A stretch of DNA of 64,000 nt from Amblyomma americanum (taxonomy: Eukaryota; Arthropoda; Arachnida; Ixodida; Ixodidae), in the NCBI RefSeq assembly GCF_052857255.1, contig NC_135497.1, positions 184,950,097-185,014,096 on the forward strand, in the 5' to 3' direction. The notes below the pieces were generated by a model. That model was not told where the DNA came from. It was given only the letters and a program-made list of their open reading frames with translations, and made no database searches. Shown in pieces: positions 11,631 to 23,900 of the stretch. The position numbers and the translations under genes were made by a program. The number at the start of each line of letters is the position of its first letter. The first letter of the stretch is position 1.

Positions 11631-13649
11631 GCAGAAAGAGTTTTTCGCAAGGTCTCTCGCTTTCATTCGACAGCACAAGCACGCACCTTCCTGTCCGATG
11701 CGAGCCGTGTGTGGCAAGTTTCGACCGCAGCCACTGATACAGCGCGAAAATGGGCGAATAAGGGCGCGACTCACTAATGAGCTGATTTGTAATGAAGCAG
11801 GTTTTCTCATTAAGAGCTGCGTTTTTTTTTTGCACCCTTTTCCACCTCCGTCTATACCATTCCTCGTGCAAACTAGCGGTTTATTCTGCTTGATACCTTC
11901 TCTCCCCTCTTCGCGCTGTTACCCTACTGGAAGCCTCAACAGGCCCTGTGCAGCCCCTTCACTCTACGCTATGCTCAGAGAAGGATACTATAGCATGTTG
12001 TGTTTTTCATGCATTCCTTTTCTCGCGGGATCGTCTCCTACGCGCTTTTTTTTTCTCTCATGCGGATAATAAAGCCTGCGGGGAAGCCTGCCGATGATAG
12101 CATTTGTTTCTAACGACTCCTCGAGAGGCGTGTCAATGCTATGAAGACGGTAAACGCGGGAAAATTAGAAAACTGTCGTTTAGCGTAGCATCAGTGCAAG
12201 GTTAAAGCAGAGTGAACCAATGCGATGTCATGAGTGAATTCGCCGCTTCAAGACATGACAGTTCAGTGTACTCACCACGAGCGGAGAGAAATCGGTGCTT
12301 GCGGATGCCTTTGCGTGCTGGCAGAATCCTTGCCACGGCGGGCTAAGCAGCCATGCGAATGAAACTAAGGCTCGCGCCCGAAGTTCGCGTCTTCAAGTGC
12401 CTCTTCGGTACACTACGCGTCTGTCGGGCGCTCCATGTCTCTGTGCCGTGTCCGTGGCGCCCGAAGCCCCAGCAACCGTTCATCGTGATATGCAGTGTTT
12501 TTCTTTTTAGCGCAATTCCAGATTATGCAAATTTGCCTCCTGTCAAAAGCCGCCCTCTTCGAAGCAATAAGCTGGTCGCGCTCTTAATCACGTCGTCTTT
12601 TGTCATTTCGAGCCGGCGGGGACCACGAATATCTAATTATTAGTTTATTAGCATATTTAGGCTAATTAGCGTTCTAATTGGTAGGTTACACCAGCCACTC
12701 GATGAACTGTGCAGAAAATCCCTCACGTTACTTTCGTGTGCTACACTTATTTCGCTCAATAACGCCCGTCGGTTGCTGTTTCTCAAAGTACGCGACGGTG
12801 TCCTCTTAGCATTGGTCGTTGTGCTATTCTTCGTCGCGTATAACAAAAGGCTGACTTGTGCCGGCCCTTTCACGAACATGATATCGGGCAGAGCGCAGAA
12901 TTCTCTAACGGACAGAGCTTAGCATAACCATTGCGTGCTGGTGAGACAGATTTCCGTGGGAACGCGGCAAAAATGGCGACTTGTTGGCTCCAGGGTGTTT
13001 AGAATTTGAAGAAAAAATGGAAATCCGTTCAGCATAGCTGATGCTTTGCTGGCGGTTTTATCAAACCATTTTATTTTAAGTAACATGATCCCTGCCAACT
13101 GAGTTATGATGTGCCCTGACTTTGCGGTGCTATTTTTCTCCAGATGTGAAAACAAGTGACTCGGTTTTCTTTGAGCGCAGCTCTTAACCGCCCGTTCGTG
13201 GGTTGAGCCGCGTCGCCGCCGTCGGTTTAACCGAGGCAAACTATAAATAAATAAGTAGAAATAAACAATGCCGCTGCTAGGATTCAAACCCGCGGCGCCG
13301 CGAACAGGTGAGCTTCGCTGGCCAGTTCTAAAGAGCAGAAGGCTATCGCCGCAGTCTTTTTTTTTTTCTTCATTGCGTGGAAATAATGCCGAAAAGGAAA
13401 ATTCTGAGTGTTCTTATGCCACAAAACACCAGGCTGTGTAATTCGAGCCCACCATACCCCCGCACGTCCCCACTTTCCCGAACATCAAAAGTGTGGGAGG
13501 CACACATATGCATCTAGACAGGGGAGCCAGCTAGGCGGCGCATCCAGGGCACCATATACTGCCCGCATCGAAGCGCACTGCTTTGCAAAGATTTCGATGA
13601 CCATGGTGATTCGGCGTGGCGGTCCATCATACGGCTCTTCCAGCGACAA
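11631..13649. other. Unassigned sequence
   Basis: No gene is recognised. Near 13280-13325 the minus strand has a B-box-like GGGTTTGAATCC in a tRNA-like context, possibly a decayed SINE head. Frames up to 123 codons lack domains. Confidence 0.35.
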
Positions 13650-14165
13650 ATAGTCTCATCTACATAAATAGAGCTCATGCCACGACACAGTTTTTCTCCA
13701 CAGGCAAAAAACGGATTCTGTAGGGTGTGATGTCAATCTCCTTCTTAATTGTTCACTGTAATATGTCCCAGAAGAACATAGCATTATTGAACAGAATAAA
13801 ACAATGGTCTCTGGCGCATTGCACAGGTGGCAATTCACCGTCCATGGCGCAAACACCTCCTTAGCAGGAAGTCATGCCTTGACAGGCAGCGTCGATGTGT
13901 GCAGTTTAAAGAAAAACGTTTTTTTGCAGCAGTAGAAATACGCATTTGCTTAACACGTTTTAAAAAAACTGGTGTCAAGGAACTCCAGAAAAGGTCGTTG
14001 ATACAAAGGTACAGGACGTAAATACTCTGTAAGTACTTGAGTCGTCTGCCTTCTGGAGAGGCTATACAGGTAGTCTAAATAAAAGCGCACACCTGATAAT
14101 CCCACACTTCCCAAGTTTGTGGGAGTTTTCTTGAACGCACTGAGACTTAATGCACTCTTTGGCAT
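13650..14165 (-). pseudogene. L1/Tx1-type LINE C-terminal remnant, second copy
   Basis: Two minus-strand frames (13950-14165 and 13656-13856) give YLDYLYSLSRRQTTQVL and then CHLCNAPETIVLFC, which matches the C-terminal Cys-rich region (CxxC...ETI..C) of Tx1/L1-type ORF2 proteins. The segment aligns with about 9500-9900 in inverted orientation. No RT domain remains in this copy. Confidence 0.7.
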
Positions 14166-14639
14166 TATGTTTCCTTCGTGATGCTCCTTAGTAAGGGAGA
14201 AGTGGAATTAAATGAATTAGACAAGCCATGAAGTAGTTTGCCAGCGCCTTGGCTATTTCGATGGCTACGGCGGCTGGAAAGGGCGCATGTATCAGTAAAT
14301 AAGCGAGGTAATTTTGCATACGAATAGCTCTGTCAACCCTCCCCCTTATGCGAAAGTGTGTGCCCAAATTTTCCCGAATTAACTGTCCGTTTCTCGCGCA
14401 ATAAATCATTCACAAAAAGTACGACGTGAAATAAGTAAATATATTGAGCGCCTGCAGGAAGCAGCGCAAATGGGGATGCCCTTAATGTTCCGCCAACACT
14501 GAGCTCTTTTAATCGCACCCAGATAGCAACACAAACTGGCTGTGAGAAAAATAAAGGCGCGGTAGCTGTCGCACTTTTCGGTGGAACCCGCTACCACGCC
14601 ATGAGGGAAGATATGAAAGCGGGAGATAAAAGAAAGAAA
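14166..14639. other. Unassigned sequence
   Basis: No feature can be supported. Confidence 0.4.
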
Positions 14640-14775
14640 CAGGCGGCGTGTAGGGGCGGGACCCGGATTAATTTCGACCATCCGCGGTAGTTCAAACGCG
14701 GACTTATATCGCACATCACACGCGCTTCTTTTGCATTTAGCCTCCATCGAAACGCCGCCACGAACGAACGAACTC
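14640..14775 (-). mobile_element. Degenerate Ruka-type SINE fragment
   Basis: On the minus strand a CGATGGAGGC block, a GCGATAT-like stretch and a CGAAATTAATCC segment match parts of the SINE body in the expected order. Head and tail are lost. Confidence 0.5.
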
Positions 14776-14924
14776 GTTAGGTGCGCTTGGAGCTTCCCGC
14801 GCTACCTGTCACTCTTTTATCATCGCAGATAACCCACAGAATGTTATAAAATAAGTAAAAGGCCTTTCAATAGGAGCGACACAAATTTATGCGCAATTCG
14901 TCACTGATATTGAATTGTCAGGGT

Positions 14925-15105
14925 TAACGTACCGAAGCCGCACATCGGCTATGAGGGACGCCGTAGCAGAGGGTTCCGGATTAATTTAGGCCACCTGGGA
15001 TTGTTCTTTAACGTGCCCTGCCATCCCACAGTACACGGGCTCCTCTTGCGCTTCGCCTCCACCGAAACGCGGCCGTTGTGGCCGAGATTTAACCCAGGTC
15101 CCACT
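14925..15105 (-). mobile_element. Ruka-type SINE, partial
   Basis: The minus strand carries the body blocks matching GAGGGACGCCGTAG, a TTTAACGTGCCCTGCC variant and CAGTACACGGGC, plus a decayed head. The tail end is missing the usual CATAAACC stretch. Confidence 0.8.
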
Positions 15106-15821
15106 TCGACACTGATGAAACAGAAGGCACAAAATATCGGACACGAATAAATCAACACAGTGGCACAGTGATGAGAGAAAATAGCCCGACGCTTCCTTGC
15201 AATGCAACCTTAAACTTTCCGAGGTGTTTGTTTAGTCAGCAAGTCTGTCATTGTAGGCCCCGGACTTTCGTCTGATGCGCATTCCTTCTCTTATCGTATG
15301 GGTCGCTGCCGCACAGACCACAAAGAGCTTTCAGTTTGGCACACGTGCCCGCGTGCATATTCAACATCCTTTGTTTCCCCACCCGCAAAGAATCCAGAAG
15401 GCTGCACGCGACGTAGCCTTGGTCGCCACGCGCCGCGGCGACCGAGCCGCTGTGCGCTTGTCGGCACTGCTCTACAAGGGCCTCTTGGCGATAGGCGATG
15501 AAGCAAAGAGTAAAGGTCACAAGGGAATGCACCAGAACAACGACACCAACAGTACGGATATACCGTCAAGGAGGCAGGCTTCTGTGTGCCGCTAGTTCCC
15601 TCTCTAGTTCATCCCCTCAATTAGTCTGCACGCACACATCCTGAATACTCTCGAAGTCAGCTCATACATTTGTGAGATTTCTTAACAATACATTTTCTTG
15701 TTGCTCTCTGCGTCTTGTGTCCAGGATCGTTGCGCATAATATACACGTATTGGCCCTGTGTGGGTCTGTGGACATTCAGACCATCGCTGTAGGACGGTTC
15801 ATTCGAATTAGTTACTGTTTC

Positions 15822-15823
<2 letters not shown>
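15106..15823. other. Unassigned sequence
   Basis: Overlapping frames of about 100 codons occur on both strands at 15250-15595 with no recognisable domain. They are treated as chance in a GC-balanced stretch. Confidence 0.35.

Positions 15824-15902
<79 letters not shown>
15824..15902. repeat. (AT)n microsatellite at the 3' end of the Penelope element
   Basis: About 79 bp of alternating A and T lies directly next to the 3' end (minus strand) of the element at 15903-18650. Confidence 0.95.
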
Positions 15903-15907
<5 letters not shown>

Positions 15908-15947
15908 CAAAGTTGAAAACGCTTCATTTAGCCATAGATTTATTTTG

Positions 15948-15983
15948 AGTCGACGTTTCGGACAGAGCCTGTCCTTTCTCAAG
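15948..15983 (-). ncRNA. Hammerhead-ribozyme-like motif at Penelope 3' end (degenerate)
   Basis: On the minus strand CTTGAGAAA precedes a perfect stem GGACAG-GCT-CTGTCC, followed by GAAACGTCGAC. The stem, GAAA box and following GTC fit the minimal hammerhead layout known from Penelope-like elements. The upstream CUGANGA box is not intact, so activity is doubtful. Confidence 0.4.
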
Positions 15984-16284
15984 ACTGAAGTTACAGGGGT
16001 CTTCTTCCTCTTCTTAAGGAGTTGGCACTGGCACACATGTACGACACATGAACAAAAGAAACAAACGGTGGCAAAGAATACTAGAAAAGATACAGATAGA
16101 AAGGGAAAAAAGGGGAACAAATAAAAAAGAAAGAAGAAATAAAAAAGAAAAAAGAAAAACGTGTTGTACCCCGCCGCCCACCCCGAAGCCGCGGGGAGCC
16201 GACCCCGGACGAGGGAAACAAAAAAAAGGAAGACACGGAGCGGGGGAGGATAATGGCTACCCATCAAGGCAACGGAGCGGCGGC

Positions 16285-16905
16285 GTGTAAGGTGGACAGG
16301 AGCAGACGGTGGCGGGATCGCCCTACACACAAAAGTTAAAGACGCGTGCACTCGCGTGCCCCGTACACAAAGAGTAAACAAATAAACAGAATAAAATGCA
16401 GACAGGGTCGGAGCTTCCGTCTTCTTGAACCACTTCGGCAGCCAGAGCCAAGGCCGAATCAGCGGCGCCGTGAGCTTAACTAAACACACGTGCACTGTGC
16501 ATGAAAACACCCAGACACACAGCAGTAAAACATCCGAGCTCATGCCAGTGTCGTGTGGCGGCTAAATGACAATGGCGGGAGCATTTAAGCGAGTAAGGTG
16601 TACAGAAACAGACGGTGGCGGAATTGTCCAACATATATAAATTGGAGATGCTTGCACTCGCGTGACCTGGCCAGAAAAAGTAAACAAATAAACAAAATAA
16701 AATGCAGACAGGACAGGAGACTTCCGTCATCTGGAACCATTTCCGCAGCCCGAGTCAAGGTAGAATCAGGGCGCCGTGAGCTTAACTACACGCACGTGCA
16801 CTGTGCCTGAAAACACCCACAAAAGAAAAAAAGTGGAAAAACATCCGAGTTCGGCCAAGTGTGGTGTGGGAGGTAAATGTGAATGGCGTGAGCAATTAGG
16901 CAAGG
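16285..16905. repeat. Two tandem units of about 310 bp in the Penelope 3' region
   Basis: Unit 1 (about 16285-16592) and unit 2 (about 16593-16905) share blocks in the same order: CAGACGGTGGCGG, GCACTCGCGTG, AGTAAACAAATAAACA, AAAATGCAGACAGG, CGCCGTGAGCTTAACTA and a CACGTGCACTGTGC stretch. They differ by many substitutions, so the duplication is not recent. Confidence 0.85.
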
Positions 16906-17051
16906 GTTCTTCAATTGCACCCCGTCGTCAGGGTAATCGAACTGGGAAGATAGGGGCAGGATGGGGTAGGGAATGAAGAAATTTGTGTGAGCTTGAAAAA
17001 GACGTCGCTGGCAAGAAACGACCGAGGTATGTCAAGCTGGCTCTCGTAATG

Positions 17052-17570
17052 TCAGCAACGGCCCTGCAAGGGGCGGATGGAGGACAATACACCTGGACTT
17101 TCATTAATGCCGTGAGGAATTGTTTCAAATTTGTAAATGAAGTACGACTCGCGTTGTTCTCTTTCCCGGGTGTTGTTGAACCCACCCTGTAGGACTGTTA
17201 ACTTAATTGCATCAAATGGGTGGTTTCGCTCATTAATGTGTTTTGACAAGGGAAGGTTGGGTAGGGATAAGATATGCGCGCGGTGGTTATTAAAGCGAAT
17301 TCGTAGAGGGTTGACGGTCTGTCCAATGTACTGCATACTGCACACACTGCATTCTAGGAGGTATATTACGTTGCAGGAATCACAATCAAAGTTGCCATTA
17401 ATTTCCCATTTGAAGCCTGAAGCTGTGCTTACTGCACAGCTCGATGTTTGTATATGTTTGCAGACCTGGCATCTACTTTTTCCACAGGGCCGGCACCCCA
17501 AAACCGGCTGGTTATTTGTTTTTGAGTGTACAAGAATATTTTTAATGTTTTTTGGTCGTCTGTAGATCAC
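17052..17570 (-). pseudogene. GIY-YIG endonuclease domain of Penelope-like element 1
   Basis: A frame of 172 codons with a Cys-rich knuckle CRPCGKSRCQVC near residue 28, then CNVIYLLEC and MQYIGQT, the two strands of a GIY-YIG nuclease, followed by RIRFNNHRAHI and a helix with NERNHPFDAI. In these elements the domain nicks target DNA to prime reverse transcription. It belongs in one polyprotein with the RT at 17761-18642 but lies in another frame. The break is near the G run at 17784-17791. Confidence 0.88.
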
Positions 17571-17760
17571 GTGAGGGGGAGCAGTGAAAATTTTGGTGAG
17601 GCGCTCGCTTTGTTCGAGGATGTTGAAATGTTTTCTGAGGATTTTGTTTACGTTAGGCGGGTTACTGGTGAAGGTAAGTACGAGATTGGCCCTGTGGTCT
17701 GTTTCGTCGTTGTAGCGACATCCCTCCAGTATTTGCTCTCGGTTGAGTTTAGATGCCTTT

Positions 17761-18642
17761 TCAATGGCATCGTCGACAATGGCGGGGGGGGTATCGTTGC
17801 TTAATGAGGACTTCTCGCATGCGTTTGGAATTTTTTACGAAGTCCTCGTCTTGGGAACATATTCTTTTAAATCGATGTGCCTGAGAGTGTGGGATGCTTG
17901 TTTTAGAGTGACGAGGATGGCAGCTTTGGAAGTGTAGGTATTGTTGGCGGTCCGTCGGTTTTCTATATACACCGGTGGTAAGTGAGCCTTTGTTTACCGA
18001 AATCTCAACATCTAGAAAGTTAATTTTGGTGTTGGAGTACGTGTAAGTGAAAGATATGTTGGGGTGGACGAGGTTGAAGTTTTCAATAAAACGTACGAGT
18101 TCTTGCTCTGTGTCAGTCCATATTAAAAAGATGTCATCCAAGTAGCGTTTGTATAGGGTGGGCTTAATGGGGCAATCTTTCAGAAATTTGGATTCAATAC
18201 TATGCATGAAGATATTGGCGTAGGTTGGTGCCATCCTTGTACCCATGGCTGTGCCATTAATTTGCAAATAGTGTTCATTGTTAAATTCGAAGTTGTTATA
18301 TTCGAGTACGATTTTTGCCAGTATTTCTAAAACACGTGGGGTAGGGGTTTCCTCCTTTCTGTTTTGTTCATACGCTTCGATCAGAGATTTAATGCCATCG
18401 GAATGAGGAATGTTTGTGTAGAGAGAGACTACATCTAGTGTTGCCAGGAAGGCTCCTTCCGGGAGTTTGAGACCTGCTATTGCGCGAAGGAAATGGTTTG
18501 TGTCGCGTATGTATGATGCGTGTGTTGTTGGAATATGTCTAATTAGTGTGTCAATGTAACTGGAAATTGGTTCTGTAATCGTGCCAATGCCAGATACTAT
18601 AGGGCGGCCAGGATTATTCTTTTTGTGGATTTTCGGTAACAT
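17761..18642 (-). pseudogene. Penelope-like reverse transcriptase domain
   Basis: A frame of 293 codons. In order: MLPKIHK, an early RT motif with the PKIHK signature of Penelope RTs; LATLDVVSLYTNIPH (motif A); NGTAMGTRMAPTYANIFM (motif B); YKRYLDDIFLIW (motif C, catalytic DD intact); INFLDVEI (motif D). The RT core looks intact, but everything N-terminal to PKIHK is lost, so the Met is only where the frame begins. The last 18 or so residues are out of frame because of the run of eight G at 17784-17791, and the true reading continues in the GIY-YIG frame. The direction is the same as the putative host gene. Confidence 0.9.
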
Positions 18643-18659
18643 GTATATATATAACTGGG

Positions 18660-18717
18660 ACGCAGACAGAGAAGAAGACAGGACGAGCGCTCGTCCTGTC
18701 TTCTTCTCTCTCTGCGT
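18660..18717. repeat. 58-bp near-perfect palindrome at Penelope 5' end
   Basis: Two 29-bp arms meet at GAGC|GCTC (centre between 18688 and 18689) with no loop and one mismatch (18667/18710). The arm reads GACAGGACGAGC inward. It lies between the truncated RT and the SINE fragment at 18718. Confidence 0.95.
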
Positions 18718-18938
18718 GGGTTGGGAGATCCCACCGGCCGCATGGTTGTTTTTTCTGCTGCTTTATAAGTAATTTTCTTTAAGCGATTTATTAATTTAAA
18801 TAATATTATCCCACTGATAAGCACAACACATTAAAAAAAAATAACGTTCCCCTATGCACCTTGGTTTCGGTGACTGTTGGCTCCCTTCATAAGTTTGTCA
18901 AACGGGCCCCTTATTTACTTTACCTTGTCTGCTAATAG
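18718..18938 (+). mobile_element. tRNA-headed SINE family 2, head-truncated copy
   Basis: Shares about 220 bp with the copy at 19166 (GATCCCACCGG, then GCATGGTTG and TTTATAAGTAATTTTCTTTA, ending CTTGTCTGCTAAT). The tRNA-like head is cut just before the T-arm, exactly where the palindrome and Penelope element begin. Confidence 0.85.
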
Positions 18939-19165
18939 CTTAACGAGGGTCTCGGTTCTGGCAGTCTTGATGACATAGGTAGCATAAGAGGGCTCTCGCA
19001 CAGTTTCCGCACTCGCCGTTAGATGACGCTCCACGTCACGCTCGCGGTATTACAGGACGTCCTACGTCCGCCGCTATGGTCGAGGGTGGCGCTGGTGAAC
19101 ACTCTCAAGGTTCGCTTACACGCAATAAACATAAATACCCCCGAGAGCAGCAGATTAGACAGCCG
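18939..19165. other. Unassigned spacer between the two SINE copies
   Basis: About 225 bp with no recognised feature. The two copies are direct repeats, so a tandem duplication including this spacer is not excluded. Confidence 0.4.
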
Positions 19166-20399
<1,234 letters not shown>

Positions 20400-20960
20400 A
20401 TTTAGAGTTTGGACCTTCGTCGGAGCCCGAGCTTTCGCCCAAGTAAACACGACCCGAGACCCGAGTCTCTTGTGTTGCTTCCGTTGCGAATCCCTCTCTC
20501 TAAAAACGGCGTTGGTCAAGGGCGCCGACGGGCTTTCAAAGGATGTGCGCTCCCCCGCAGCCCTCTTGGAGCATTCCAGAGCAGGGGAGAGAGGGCGAAG
20601 GCAGCGGCTGCCGTCCCTCTTTTGGACGCGTCGCTGACCAGCTCCGCGAAGTTTGCTTTCGGGCTGAAGGCGCTAATCCTCGTGGGCCGAGCTTTTCGGG
20701 GGCCCCGATTTTCTCTGCGGCTGCAGCACCTCGGCCAGCATGGGCGGCGCTTCTGACGTCACCTGCGACCCTGCAGCCGCCGCGGTCACTCGCGGGCTTC
20801 GCCTGGAGGCTCTCCTACCTCGCAGGCCGGCGACCTTTAGCGAAGGCAGCGACCTATTGCGCCAACGCTTTTACACGGGCTTCCAAGTGGTTTCTGCGTG
20901 AAAGCGTCCTGCGTGCCGGACTGTCGTCTGCGTTACTGGCTGTTAACCTCCAGGGAGAAT
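20400..20960. other. GC- and CpG-rich block
   Basis: Clearly higher in GC and CpG than its surroundings, with overlapping plus-strand frames of 115 and 139 codons that have no recognisable domain. It could be an unrecognised exon, a promoter or part of an unfamiliar element. Confidence 0.35.
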
Positions 20961-23900
20961 AGTCACCCGCAGCAACTAGAGCGCAAAAGCTGATATTAGA
21001 GAAAGTGTGACAAAAAGGAATGCGTAAAACAATCGCCGGTTGCAGCTCCGTGCTGCATGAATCGACCCGACGTCCGATTGCGCTGGTGCCGCTGTCACTC
21101 TCCGAGCACATGAGTGTGATGTCGGAAATTGCAGCCGCTCATTAAGCCTGATCTCTTATTATCTTGCCAGCTTTTTTTTCCTTATTAATTGCTTCCTCCT
21201 CAAGTAATACGGTACTAAGAGCCTTTAAGAGCAACTAATTTATGGCTCTCGAGAAAAAAAAAACGAGAAAAGAAAAGAATAAATTTTCAGTAACCGTAAA
21301 TCACCTTCGTCATTGGGCCTCCCATCTGCGATTTGCAGAGTGAGCGCGCTGACAGATGAGTCAAGTCACTGCTACACTTTTTCAACCGATAGCACATTAG
21401 GCGTCGTTACGAAGCGAGGCTTCCTGAATGTTTGACTGCAGTCAGACGACTTGGTGCGGATCCAGAAGCAGGTCTTGAATACTGCAGTGTAAACACCAGA
21501 AAAGTAACGATATGGGCGTAGGCAGCAAACTATAAGGAATTCCCACTATGTTAATGCATCACGAAAAGAGTACTGGTGTTCCAAACACGTAGATATGAAA
21601 CGCAGTAGTTAATGTCAGGAAATTATCAAACGAAGGCGCAATGTTTCGTGAAATCACAACGCGAGTCCTGGAGCATTCTAAAAATATAGTTAAAAGCCAA
21701 ACTGCTTTGTATTCAGTCTTCTAAGAATCAAAGTTTCGTTGTCCCGAAAACGTTCTGCGTACAATGCTCGTTAACGCATCGGGTTAGCTTATGCCAATCC
21801 AAACGCCCACACAGTCAAAGTCGGCACGTGGCTGGCAACTGCGCTCACAGCAGCGGAGAAATCGGGTTCTATTCAGTAGAAGACAAAGCAAGCAAGCATG
21901 GCGCGAAGCGACGAACAAGCTCCGATTATTGTTTTCATTCAGCCCCAGCCACAGCAGTCGATTCCTGTGTTCTGCACTCATTTGCGGCGGCAAGTTTCTC
22001 TTTCCCTGCGAAGACCTGTAGCCGCTGACCGTGTTTTATCGTCAGCAATAAAGTGTGTTCGCGCCGGGTATAAAAAGCCACAGGCCAAGCAATCCTCGCT
22101 GTCTACTCTCATTACAGGGTGACCCAAAAGAGCCAATTACTCCAACCTCGTAGCTTTGGCGACACAAGCTGTAGGAAAAAAAAATAAAGGAGAAAGAAAA
22201 CCCTAACGCATTGCTCCCACCGCAAGAACGAAAGGAATTAAGAAAGCAGTGGAGCGGTGAGGGATACGCGGGGAGTTTCCCGGCTTCGTAGGAAGACACG
22301 CTAAGGGGCAGGACCGCGACTTCTGGGGTCGTAGGGAAAGAGCCCACGCCGTTTCCAACAAGCCAAACGGCGAAATTAAGTCGCCCCGTCCAATTCATCC
22401 TTGTTCAGGAAGCCCAAACGACGAGCGTTTCGAAGAAAGGTTCTTCCATCACGCGGCCTGTCTTCCAGACGCGAATGAACTTGCGGCAACAACCTTGGCC
22501 GCGAAATTCTCGTCGCGTCATCGCTAAATTTGACTCTCGGAACTAAAACGAGGTTTAGCAGGCAAACAAAGTAACCCGTAAACTACCCCGCGCTTTCCAG
22601 TAACAAGAATCAGGCGGAAGAAAGGCGAAACGAAAGGATTGGATACGTGCAAAGAGAAAGTATAAGGGTTGAACGGCAGAAAGGAATAAAAAAAAGTTTC
22701 CCGTGTTGTAATTTCGCAACCAAACCTCGTCGAACAGTCCCTAAAGCAATCACTTGGGTTTGCCAGGGGCCATAGGATCTCATGCTGATGAGAGTCGCGT
22801 CGGTGTTCGCTTCGTGCAGTCTATGTCGCCGCCGTTTCCAAGCACCACGCTGGTAGCAAAGTACCCAAGGTTTTCGCTTTTCTCTCTGCAGCGGTCTTAC
22901 GCGTAGCTTGCGGCTCGGGTTGTTGGCCATTCAAAGCAGCAGTTTTTCTTTTTCTATTTTATTTTGCAATTGGAATGTCATACTTTCTGTTACTTGCAAA
23001 GCTGCTTGTTCTCCTGCTTGTAGTGCTGCTTGTAAGAACATTACGCTTGAAGCCGCAAGTTTTTAAATGTGCGTTCTTATAAGAAAATATGCGCGTTTTA
23101 TTTACTTTATTAAGCAACATCGCTCTCCAAGCGTCACATATCTTCATCGCTTCAATCCGGTTCAAGCAGAGCCGGATTTAGCGGAAAAGAGGAGTCAAGG
23201 TGGGTTCACATTCCCGGGCGACGTATTTGCTATATAGGAAAACCATGCTGCTTGCCTTTTTTCGCAACCATGCTGCAGAGTTGCGAAGACGTAAAAAGGT
23301 GTAAATACGGGAACGTCAGCTTTATTTGCTTTCCAAAGAAAAGTAAGGACCCCGCCAGAGGCAGTTGAGCTCCCTGGGCTGTCGCGTCGTCGGGAGCAAA
23401 GTCAATGGAGCGCATTTTACCGCTTTGCAACACCTTGTTGTGTCTAATGGTATAGAAACTGCCGAAAGGACGAGGTACAGAATAAAAAAAAAAAACAAAA
23501 ATTATAAAGGATGCAGTCTAGATTAAGACACTTAACTTGGACCCAACGCATGTATCGCATGACAAAAGGCATACTATCGAAGAAGAACATCAAGGCGTCT
23601 AAGAAATACTGACGTTCATGAAATAATCAAATCTGGAGTTTGCGTCAGTAACTTGAATGTAAAAAAAGAAAACGGGTCAGCGGTCGCTAACGATATTTTC
23701 GCACCCTAGGTACGCAAGGGCCGCGGTTTATATATGGCGTCTGTAAGTTCACGAAATTAACAAAAAAAAATTCAGCAGGCCTTAACTTGCATTGCAGATG
23801 AGGACAACCTTCTAGTAGTAAGAATCCTTGACTTTAACATTAAAAGCACTGGAAGCACTGGAACCTGTGCTGGAGGTTTCACCCGTTCGCAGGGTCGTAT

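Larger units (their letters stand above)
15903..18650 (-). mobile_element. Penelope-like retroelement 1 (5'-truncated)
   Basis: Minus-strand element. From its 5' side it has a reverse transcriptase frame (17761-18642), a GIY-YIG endonuclease frame (17052-17570), a 3' region with two diverged units of about 310 bp (16285-16905), and an end with a GGACAG/CTGTCC stem followed by GAAACGTCGAC (15948-15983). The RT N-terminus is missing. The 5' end abuts the palindrome at 18660-18717 and the 3' end abuts an (AT) tract. Known: canonical Penelope elements join RT and GIY-YIG and often carry hammerhead ribozyme motifs in their terminal repeats. Confidence 0.9.
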
